A stretch of 64,000 nucleotides of DNA from NCBI RefSeq assembly GCF_023101765.2, contig NC_064223.1, positions 2,232,001-2,296,000 on the forward strand. Reading direction: 5' to 3'. Below, one piece after another: positions 46,217 to 56,900 of the stretch. The DNA is from Spodoptera frugiperda (Eukaryota > Arthropoda > Insecta > Lepidoptera > Noctuidae). Position 1 is the first letter of the stretch, and every line of letters starts with the position of its first letter. Under the pieces are notes generated by a model. The model saw only the letters and a program-made list of their open reading frames with translations, made no database searches and was not told where the DNA came from. The position numbers were made by a program, and so were the translations under genes.

Positions 46217-46364
46217 CTTGGAATGCCGTCTGCCAGTTGTTCCCAGCTCGACAAGGCGTAAATCTGTCTCCATTTGTGTGTTCTGCTGGGAATCTGATGC
46301 ATTGCTTCTTGCTCAAGGGGCTGCACTGCTGCAGCAGCCTTGTCTCATAGTGCTTGCTGAACAT
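46217..46364 (-). CDS. Putative first coding exon of an unidentified gene
   Basis: On the minus strand an ATG at 46364, with an in-frame stop just two codons upstream, opens 49 codons ending at a GTAAAT donor (46216-46211). The peptide starts MFSKHYETRL and contains three Cys and a basic, polar composition without hydrophobic segments. Its codons look protein-like and the GC content rises sharply above the AT-rich surroundings, which is why I call it. No downstream exon was identified to the left. I do not recognise the family. Confidence 0.45.
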
Positions 46365-48101
46365 TTTTCACGTTAATAGTCCGAGTCCGTCACACAATAA
46401 CTGAACAATCCTTGAATAGTCTTATAACACAAAACTTGAGGGTATATGGAAGAATGAAGACTAGAATATTAAATAAGACAGAAGTGTTCTCAATCGAACA
46501 TCGTCTATCGATGATATGTCCTGACTACAATGTTTACTTCAATGTCCGGAGTCAAAACAAACAACATCGGACGCAGGAGCGCTCTCACTGACTGCTCTGA
46601 ACCATTTGACTACATTCGACATGCTCCAAAGCACAACTGAACACATCGTCCACGGTATTGAAAGATAACGCACATAACGAGATAGTCCCACAAAATGTTG
46701 TGTGATGATGTTGTATACTACAGACAAGCACAATTTAAGGATTTTGGTTGATATTTAACGTTGTAAATTGTAACAATTCCTTTAAAAAATGATAAAATAT
46801 TTCTTTCGCGGAATGTCACACAGCATAAATAAAAAAAATGTTGCAAGACTAAAAAAAAAATAATCTTTGAATGCAACGGTTCTTTGAAATGTCTTTGAAT
46901 TGCTACATTCCAATAAAAACAATGGCGCTAGTGTGTTAATATTTATTTATAGATTCTATTACATATTTCTATTATTCTATTTATTTCGTTTGTAAAATTC
47001 AAAACTATTTTTCCAGTAAAATAATATTTTGATTTTTTAAATCAAATTAAATAATTTAATATGTCTCACGAAAGTTATAAGAAATACGTGAAGCATAATA
47101 CAATAGGTATTTTTACATGAATGTTGTAATCCCAAATTAGATCAAAATTAAGTTTAACCAGGTAAACTAAGTCATCGGTAAAATGTTTAAGGGTCAATTT
47201 CACCAAAGTCGAATAACGTTGTTATTTACTTTCGGGTAGCCATATTTTTCCAACGACTACTAGTCGTTAATGAGTCGTGTAGTTTGAAACTTTCATTGAA
47301 AGAATGAGAAGAAAAAAAATAATATTTAATTTGTATGTATAATATACGTTCCTTTAGTCAAATCCTTTATAAAATCATTCCAAAGTAGTCTTTTAACTAG
47401 TCTTGAGTTAGCTTAACCGCTGTGTAACATGGGGAAATGTAAAATAAGGTAATCGAAGAGTAAATGGAGCTAATAATTTACTCTTATTATACGACTTATT
47501 TATTTTAGTTTACGTACTTTTAAATACTTTTATTACAATATTGTGGTTATTTTATTGTATTTTATTATTTTTAGACGCATAATTTATCGTGTCGCGTGTG
47601 ATTAATTCTATAATTCATAACACCATCATTTTAACGCGTCTTTGTCCACTGCTTGTTGCTGACCCATCCATGTGTATACCAAATATATTTCGTATTTAAG
47701 TTACTCTTGATTAAAAAAAAATGTCTACGACAAATATCACACCAAAATACCAGATGATTGTTCAATCGTCAGGAAGGGGGTATTACTAATTTTTGACCCT
47801 AACAAACTGGAGAAGCTAAATGAAACCGTTTAGAAATGTCGCTGGTCATTTATATAGATTTTTCTATAAAATTAAATGTTTATGGCTTTAAATTGACAAT
47901 ACTAACAAACTTGACACTTGACACTCACATGACATGGGCATACTGTCAAGTGTCGCTATTGCGTCGTTGTCAATATTATATTTTGGAATTGAAAGTTCCG
48001 AGACGAAAGGTAAACTATTTATTGACGACTTGATGAGCTAATGGTATTTTACCATTAATTTCCAATTAAAGTTGAATTAATCTTTTGATTTGTTTCCAAG
48101 T
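46365..48101. other. Upstream region between the unidentified exon and RBM45
   Basis: The two genes are divergent here, so promoters should lie inside. AT-rich DNA with no recognised repeat and no strong core-promoter motif that I can place. Confidence 0.4.
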
Positions 48102-49529
48102 ATGAGTACCAGCAAACCAAGGCGAAATGAGGACGGCGGATCGGAAGATTCACCTCCATACTCCAGGTTGTTTATTGTTTGCGAACGCCGCTTAACTGAG
48201 GAAGATTTCAGGGAAGCTTTCTCAAAATTTGGGTCAATCGAGGACATACGGATACCACGCAATCATGCAACAGGGCAGTCGAAAGGAGTTGTGTACATAA
48301 AGTTTTCTAAAACTAGTGAAGCGGCGCATGCTTTGGAAGCGATGGATAAAAAATCGATTAAAGGCTACGGTCGCACGTTAAAGGTGATGGTAGCTTCTAG
48401 TCGGTCCGATATCCACACGGAAGATAACAATGAGAACAAATATAAAAGGCTGTTCATAACGGTACCTCAGATAACCACTGAAAAGGAGATAGAGGAGACA
48501 TTCAGTCAGTACGGTAATGTAGTGTCTGTCGTCATTCAAAGAGATCGTGTAACTGGTAATCCTAAAGGTTTTGCTTATGTCTCATATAGCAAATTCTCTG
48601 AAGCAGCCACTGCTTTTGAAGAGTGTGACAGGAAATACCGTGCTATATTTGCTATGCCTAAAGAGAACTATGTGAGACGTTCTGAATCTATGTTTGATTC
48701 AAATATCAATGAGTTAATCAACATCCCTTCGTGCAGTAATGCTACTCTTGTGTCCATGATGAACACTCCTGCTAAGGGTTACACCAGAGTAACCTTCATG
48801 TGTTGTCCAAATTTAACTAGAATTAATGTTGAAAACTTATTTGACCTTATTCCCGGTCTTATAGATTTGCAATATTTTATTGATGTAAATCGTCGCTGCG
48901 GCACAGGTCTTGCTTCTTATTCTAATCCGGTCTCTGCTGCGTATGCAGTTGACAAGTTGAATGAATTTGAGTATCCACCTGGTTTGAAAATATTTGTGAA
49001 GCCTGAGATATCTAGGTTTGATATGCATAATCAAAATTTCAATAAATTGTCAGATGCTGCATTTAATTTGAAGAAAGCTATTAGTTCTGCTCAGTCCCCT
49101 AATCCTGACTTAGCTCAGTTAACTGAAGCTATTGGTGAAGCTTCCAGGCTGCTTAAGCTGGCCACGACAGGAGCTACAGATGATGTTGCCTATGACACGA
49201 ATGACTTGAGCTACTGTAGTGTGAAGTTGCCTCCTCCGCAGCCACTGGCTGACATTGACAGTGTTGTTGCTAAGAGATGTTTCTTGGTGTGCCAGCCTCA
49301 ACCTCCTCCTTTGACAGTTTTACGTGACATATTCTGTAGGTTCGGGAACCTTATTAATGTTTATACATTACCCAATAAGACTGTTGGCTATGCTCGGTAT
49401 GCCTGTTCAAAATCTGCCGATACTGCAATGCAGGTGTTACACGGAGCAGAAGTTTGTGGTGTCCGAATAAAAGTTTTAGAAGCAGACGATGAAAGAGCTC
49501 CAAGAAAGAGGAGAATGATAGAACAATGA
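48102..49529 (+). CDS. Rbm45: RNA-binding protein with four RRMs, RBM45 homologue, intronless
   Basis: A 475-residue protein in one exon. The start is the ATG at 48102. RRM1 is at about 21-98 (RNP2 LFIVCE, RNP1 KGVVYIKF), RRM2 at about 115-185 (RNP2 LFITVP, RNP1 KGFAYVSY), a divergent RRM3 at about 228-305 and RRM4 at about 388-465, followed by a basic tail (RAPRKRRMIEQ) that may be a nuclear localisation signal. Length and domain order match vertebrate RBM45 (about 475 residues). RBM45 is a mainly nuclear RNA-binding protein that self-associates through a linker region (family knowledge). AATAAA signals at 49567 and 49632 provide the 3' end. Lack of introns could mean an old retrocopy that became the working gene; the frame is intact. 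It is tail-to-tail with the SMYD3-like gene. Confidence 0.88.
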   Translation: MSTSKPRRNEDGGSEDSPPYSRLFIVCERRLTEEDFREAFSKFGSIEDIRIPRNHATGQSKGVVYIKFSKTSEAAHALEAMDKKSIKGYGRTLKVMVASSRSDIHTEDNNENKYKRLFITVPQITTEKEIEETFSQYGNVVSVVIQRDRVTGNPKGFAYVSYSKFSEAATAFEECDRKYRAIFAMPKENYVRRSESMFDSNINELINIPSCSNATLVSMMNTPAKGYTRVTFMCCPNLTRINVENLFDLIPGLIDLQYFIDVNRRCGTGLASYSNPVSAAYAVDKLNEFEYPPGLKIFVKPEISRFDMHNQNFNKLSDAAFNLKKAISSAQSPNPDLAQLTEAIGEASRLLKLATTGATDDVAYDTNDLSYCSVKLPPPQPLADIDSVVAKRCFLVCQPQPPPLTVLRDIFCRFGNLINVYTLPNKTVGYARYACSKSADTAMQVLHGAEVCGVRIKVLEADDERAPRKRRMIEQ

Positions 49530-49566
49530 ACAAAATGACAGACAGACAGTGGACAATGCCTCTCAC

Positions 49567-49637
49567 AATAAAGGACAACTTACTTTACTACTGACTAGCA
49601 TAATAATTATATGACAATGTAGCTTTGACATAATAAA
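49567..49637 (+). terminator. Two polyadenylation signals of the RBM45-like gene
   Basis: AATAAA at 49567-49572 and again at 49632-49637, 38 and 103 bases after the stop codon, in sense orientation. Confidence 0.6.
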
Positions 49638-50462
49638 CGAAGTGTGAATTCAAAAACAAGAATTAATTTCAATCTGGAGCAGAGATTATGAAATAATCTT
49701 TGCCGGAGGTCCTTCCTATGAATATGTTTCACCTTATAGGTATCAATTAAATATTAAAAGTCCATACTTTTATAAAACTACAATAGTGACTTGATTTCTT
49801 TATTAATAAAAGCATCTAAATATGACAACTTAACCCAATTTATTGCACACACAGCCTTGTGACTTATAAAATAATTGACAATTATCATTATGTAAGGTCA
49901 CTTTACTATACAATCTGACAATATTAACTAATTTTGTACTGGAAACATAAGATTATACATTTTGACAATCGTTCCCATCTTGACCATGTATGCTAAAGTA
50001 AAGATCTAATTACACCATGACATAATAATATTAGAACACGACTATAGTAAGTATTTAAAAAGGTAGGTATCATAGTATACATACATAATTATTGCAACAT
50101 GTTTTTATGTCCCTGCAATGGTTATTTCTGTTGGAGAAGAGACCTTTCTTGCATACCTGGTTCCCTATGTGTATTTTTCCTTATAACTCTTAAAAGACTT
50201 ACAAGACACTAAAATTAGTGGCAAAAATTGATTATTACTATTTGTAAATTGCTATTCTCTTAGTTAATTACTTCATACAGAATAATTTTGTAATATAAAG
50301 ACTTATGGCATGGTATACGTTGTCGATATTGCTTTGTTTTGCTTACACCTAAATAGCATCAAAAAGATTTTTTTTTATTCTAAGAACCACAAAGACTGCG
50401 AGACATTTACACATATTCAGTTACCCTATTACTTCATTGTCTTTATTCAGTTAGGTGAGCAG
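49638..50462. other. Intergenic DNA between convergent genes
   Basis: AT-rich with no gene or recognisable repeat seen. The 3' UTRs of both flanking genes may extend into it. Confidence 0.4.
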
Positions 50463-50581
50463 AGGGCTTAGTACGAGTATGTTTTAACGAGAGCGCGTTC
50501 AGCACTCTGATTGGTTGGTTTATTCGAGCCGGCCAATCAGAGCGATTTCGTTCAACGTAAAGCAAACTCGTACTAAGGCTA
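50463..50581. mobile_element. Short MITE with inverted ends
   Basis: About 119 bp. The ends carry the inverted block cttagtacgagt, followed on both sides by related 'gttttaacg' / 'gctttacgtt' sequence. The two halves meet in a 'ctctgattggttgg' / 'ccaatcagag' inverted core, so the whole element can fold on itself. Non-coding. Superfamily not determined. Confidence 0.65.
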
Positions 50582-50952
50582 CTGACCTGACTTACGGTCT
50601 TTTGCACGAACCACTTCTAAACTACCTCTCAACTAAGAGTTACTTAGCTTGAGGAAGCTCTTAAACTAACCTCTTACTTTTACCTTTAGCTGTTACTAAT
50701 AGGATCATTAAATGTCACTTGGCTTAGAAGTTCCTTCAAATTTAAGGGACTTTGGGTGAAAATAGGCATTAATGTCCTATGCAACACCTAATTAGCGCAG
50801 AAGACATCCATAGAAGTCCTTCATCACCATCAAGATGTACCAGTGGACTACATCCATTTAAATTTGTATTAGAACATTGCTTATTAGTTATTATCTTTCA
50901 CAATCATCACGTTAAACACTAAAAAGACCTAGACAGGCACTGCATCATAATT

Positions 50953-53900
50953 TCAAGACTCCATTATTGCTTGTTGCAGTAAGGGCAGTAATTGTTCTTT
51001 GTAAAGAGGATGCCTATCGCCATGTGTCATTTTTATTATTTTCTCAGCAGATTTCAACTGGGCTAAGGCTTTCTCTATTTCCATTTTGAACAGTAATATC
51101 TTTCCGTACTTCAGGTGTAGCAAGCCAAGCAGTGGGTTTCTGTCGCCGTAATAGAATCTGTAAAAAAAACAAATAATTTATTTCTGCTTTTGGTATATAC
51201 GGTATTAAGGATGCTTTTCTCGCAGAGATGTGCTATGTAGTTATGCTACGAAGATGTAATAGCTAAGCTGTGAAACTATGTAACCGTTTCCACTGATACT
51301 AAGCTTTATAGCTGTGCGAGGAAGATGCGCAGCTCGACGATGCGATGTATCAATAGTAGGGAAGCCATCCATAGCTAGCCCCCATATCTTTCCATATAAA
51401 AACATAGCTTAGCTGAGTACTATGTGTACCAATGAACACGATGGGATGGGAAGAAACGAACGCATCCACAGTAACATAGCATAGCACTTCTCTGGTGAAA
51501 ACGTATTTTAAATAGAAATCCTATATTTTACAGGTCTTACAGCCACTGATTAACAGGGGCAGTGATGGTAATAAAAAATGAAATCAATTGTGCGCAATTC
51601 TGCCGAACCCTTTGATAACTCATGTGTGGCGTTATGTTTTATAATGAGGATTATATTTAAAATCTACTTACTTAAAACAAGGAATGAGTTTCTCAGCGTA
51701 CACACAAGCTTTCTCCCACAGCTGCACCTGTATGAGTGCGTCGAAGGCATGGTCCAGGGTCTGAGCGTGCATCACGTTGAGTGGGTGTAGCACACCCTCC
51801 TGTCTGTCCAGGCAGTACTGACATACATCCACATCTGGAGAGTGGAGCTTAGGAATTTATTGATATTGAACAATAAAATTGAGGATATATTATGAATGCA
51901 GAATTATGATGCGCTAAACGTACAGTATGGCTGCATTAGCTGATCAAACAACAGAAAGATTTAAAAAAATTGATAACTTTTAAATTGATGTCATTAAAAA
52001 TGTTTCCAATGTGATTAACTATACTTGTATGATATTCCACAGAGATTAGCTCGTTCTTCTCCATAGGAATCTACACTTTGGAACAAGCAAATAGCTTTAC
52101 TAGAGGACTGACCGACAGACAGATATTGTTAATATTATTATTATATTTACTTTGACGTTCAAAAGTGCTTTTCTGGTCTATTTGAAATAAATAATTTTGA
52201 CTTTTGATTATAAAAAGGATACAAGCAACGGACGCCCTCTCCATATTCTGTAAATGCACATGTGTGAACTCCATGGTCTTCACGAAGACATCGACATGTT
52301 TCTCAGTATACTTCGTTCCGCATTCCTTACAGTGCAGCGTATCTTTTTCATCTACACCATTTTCTTCTATTTTATCCAAATCTGTGGAATTTTCTTCTAT
52401 CTTCTCCGGTCTACTATTTGACGGTTCATTGACCTCGGTCTTTTCCGGTCTTCTGGCGAGTAGACAGTCTTCTTTCCAAGGTATTGAGACCGGTTCATTG
52501 CATTGTTTGTTCAGACAAATGGCGCCATGCACGTGTTTTATTTGATTTTCATCTGCAAACAATTTATTCTTGAGTAAATAATGGGAAGATAGTAAAAATA
52601 ATGTAGCATGCTTCGCAATGCAGAAGAGAAGAGAAGAAAAGAAGGAACAGTATTCAAAAATAAATAAGTTCTATGAGGACAAAATCATAAATAATGGTGG
52701 GTTTTGTTAACACAAATCGATGATTTGTGAGAATATTTTGTATTGTTTTCGCATAAGCAACGAAGCTAAGACTACCAAACAGCATGGAAGACTGCTGTAT
52801 GCTAATATCGATGGAAGTCACCAGGGTTGCGATTCAGTTACAAAGTATTATTAGCCCACTATAAAAAATGAGGAGGTATCTTCGATCCGTGTGAGAATTT
52901 ACACAATTGACAGACTACAAACATCGTGATTAATGTATCTAGCATCCGACAGTAGTTTCGACTATCAAAAAGTGACAACATTGATCGTTGAAAGACCAAA
53001 TTCTTCCGTTAAAAGACCATACCAAGTTTGGAACACAAGAAGTATCGTTTTTGGTATTCCTTTCTGCGGTATATCGGTAATATTATACAGTAAAACCTAT
53101 TTGGCTACCCTGGCAACTTCCACCAAAGAAGTAGGGGGAACAGAGAGCATGCTAGAGTATAAATTAGTAGGCACATCTAAAGCATTTACCAATGCACCTG
53201 TCACACTGGCACAAGAAGTAGTAGTTTTGCAGCAGCTCCGTCTGTCTGTCGTATGGCGTCTTCATCAGGTCTATGTATGATATTCGCATCTGAAAAGCAA
53301 CCAAATTAAGATATTTTACTATACATCTTTAAAATACAATCTTCTTCCTGACCATGGTTTACTAACAGACGGTGCAATGTTTTAATTTTCCATTTCCCTA
53401 CTTTTTTAATGGGACAAGCCCGCCACAACCTCCCATACCGCTGCAACTCCTGTAAGCCAGGATCTACAGTAGATACAACCATGAAAACACCGGAACACTG
53501 AAGTCCGGCGCGTCTTCACCTACTACTAAGTCTTAAAACAACAGTAGCGTTGTGGTTCGCCGTGTGAGTGAGGTTACCGGAGGACTAATTTCTCCCCTCC
53601 ACAAGATCCCAATCCTTACTCAATAGCAACGCATTTGTAACTCCTCGTCGCATATTGCTTTGAAAATGACACTTTTGGAATAGGCTGGTTAACAAGCACC
53701 TAAGTAATCACCACCGCTCATGGACACCCGCAACTCCGGAGGAATTATAAGTGGGCTGGTAGTCTTCTGGAAGATGGGGAATAGGGTATCCAATAACTTA
53801 AGTGAAGTTACTGGGGGAAACAGTGCTTGATAGCACTGTCTCACTTACGTCTCTGCTTATTACACGTTCATTATTTTGTATTGGAGCTTGGTATAGACCG

Positions 53901-56900
53901 AGCAAATTGAGTAAAAAAATCTATAAAAATTCTTACCTGATTCCAATCCAAGCAAGGCATGTCCTTGATAGCCCTGATGTTGATAGTCTTGCCGTCGAAG
54001 ATAGCCACCGCGTTCGGATCGCAGCTGTGGTCCAGTATAGAGGAGGCCAAGTAAATGCCCGTACCGATGGAGTTCATGTCGATGTCCAAAATCATAAAGC
54101 TGTTTATTACCATCTGGAACATTTTAGGAAATATATTTTTAAAGTTTGTCTTTGATGCTTCAAAATGTTTTCGGTGGTAAAGGTAAGCGTTCACACGCTC
54201 GCATCGTACGCATCGCATGTAGGCATTGCTGATGATGCGTACGTAGTGGACGCAGTTGTACAGCCTTGGCCAAAAGTATTGAGCACCTAACAAATTTCGC
54301 TCGATCACGGTAAGTATGGCAGAAAACTAAATCTACTGTTGAAGTATTTGTTTGTCGGCTATCTACAAAGATTTAAAAACAATGGTTTATGCCGTAGCGT
54401 GTAATAAAATGAGATTTTTGCAATGTTTGTATTTATTTATCAGTTCGCTACCATCGCTCGTTTTGACAACATCCCGTGATCTAGGTGCGTTTTTGGTATT
54501 TTATCTCAAAGTTATAAGTATTATCGTTGTAATATGCCAAAACGAAACGAACTTTCTTCAGAAAATCGAGTGGAGGTACAGCTTCTGCATGAGCAAGGGA
54601 AATCACAAGTAGAGATTTCCAAAACTGTGAAATGTTCGCGCCGATCCTTGCAATTTGTTATTCAGCGATTCTATGCTATCCGATCACATCAAAATATACC
54701 AAAAACAGGGCGCAAACGCATCACCACAGACCGTCAGGATCATCAGTTACCGAGAGAGTCGTTAAAAAATAGGAAAAAATGATCTTCAGAGCTCGCTGCT
54801 GAGTTGTCAGAACAAAATAAGGAATCAATTTCTGCTCGAACTACTTGTAAAAGACTTTAGGAAGCTGATCCAAAAGGTTGTGACGCTAGGAAGAAACCAT
54901 GGCTCCCGACAAAAACAAAAAAACTCGGTATAAATGGGCCTTACAACATCGAACTTTCACCAATTCAGAGTGGTCAAATTTTGTGTGGTCAGACGAATCT
55001 AACTTAGAGGTAAGTAACTATATTTAATGCCCTAATAAAATAATATAAAATGGTTTAAAATCCAAACGCATAGATGAAGTTCTTTTGTTTTCTGGAACTC
55101 AATATTTGTCTCTTTATAGCAGATTTTTGGTACCCCCGTTGTGACCTCCGTACGTCGCCGGGTGGGCGAAGATTTTAATCCAGAGTGTGTGGTACCAACC
55201 GTAAAACATGGTGGCGGTAGCATAATGGTCTGGGGTTGCATGACCGATTCTGGAGTTGGCGAATTGTTCGTGTGAGAGGGCCGAATGGACTCTTCTAAGT
55301 ACATAATTTTACTAGAAACTGCGTTCCTGCCTTCATTCACGAAACTTTTCGGCGACAGGAACATGGATATTGGTAAATTCCAGCAGGATAACGCACCTTG
55401 CCATAAATCTGCCCGCACTATGGCATGATTCCGGGAAAATAACGTAGAGCTTCTTGACTGGCCTGCCTAGGCGCCAGATCTAAACCCCATAGAATATTTA
55501 TGGGTTTTAGTAAAGCGCAGAGGTAGGCGCCACCCTATTATCAACAGAGAAGATTTAAAATGCCACCTATGCCTAGAATAGAACGCGATTACTGCTAAAG
55601 ACTGTAAAAATCTTGTTAGCTCTATACCAAAAAAAATTCTGCCGTAATTAAGGCAAAGGGTGGACTTACAAAGTATTCAATTTCAATTAATAAATAGTAA
55701 AATAAACATATAAAAAACATTTTGTTTTGTTTCTATTTGATATTTCGCATAAAACTTAAAGATTTCATGGGTGCTCAATACTTTTGGCCAAGGCTGTATG
55801 AGTTTCTATACAAGACAAGCTAAAATCCGTAGCGTGCGATGCGTACCTTAAAGGGGATCGCACATGTGATTGACGAGTGTATAATCTCGGTTCTGATTAC
55901 TCTGTATTGAAAATTGTGGAATTACATTTCATTAGTACTCATCTACCTAGCATTTTGAGAAATAAGTCGCGATATCTATACAACATATTTTCCAATATTT
56001 ATTTAGGTTTCACGCAGTCCTATTTCTTACTAAACTTACAAATTACTTTGAAATTCCCACTCCAAGCAGAGTTCATCATCATCATCATCATCAGCCGAGA
56101 GACGTCCAAGCAGAGTTCACATTTCTGCAAAATTATCTAGAATACAAAATAAATGCCAGTTGCCACTCACCCTCCCATATAATCCCATAAGTTCCACAGT
56201 GTTTGGCAGTGATATGTCTTTTAGGAACTCGTACAACACCACGCAGAGCGTCGTGAAGTGATCCATCCTCTTCGTGTCCGCTTTCAAGTCTGAATAATCT
56301 GTAATCGGGGTAAAAACGTACGTTTTAAACTTCATGAACGATCACGATGGAAGTCTTCTGTACATCATTTACTAAGATACCGATGTCAATAACCGACCTT
56401 TAACCTCTCATATGCCGTATATAAGACAACAATAGAAAACACATTGTGTCTCGTGTGGATCCACGTTCCAAACATACGAAGGGTTAATCCAAAATCTTTA
56501 GATTAAGATTGATTTTTGACATTACTTCTAAAGACATTTTGTCATAAATGAAAATAGATCCAACGATGCTGCATTAATTCGGTTATTGAAATTGGCAGTT
56601 AGGAGATGGATACAGGTAATCATGAAGGTTAGCGGAGCAGGCCATTAGAGGACTTGGTGCGCCCTATATGTGATGATCGTGGTCACCGGGGTAGTTTTGG
56701 TGAGGTAAGAATCTCACACTCCTTAGATTTATTCTCCCTAAAACAGCGCCTAGCTGTTTAATGCCCTTCGAAGTTTAATCCCGACATCAAAAAAAAAAAA
56801 AGAAATATAACAAGGTCAATCAAATCAAGTAAACTTGTAAAAAGGATTTGGAGCTTTAATACTCATTAATAAGGTTTAATAAGACTTAATTTTGGCAGTG

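Noticed and set aside
48090..48101. Upstream TTG start for the RBM45-like protein
   Set aside because: A non-ATG start is unnecessary; the ATG at 48102 has acceptable context and gives the family's usual length.
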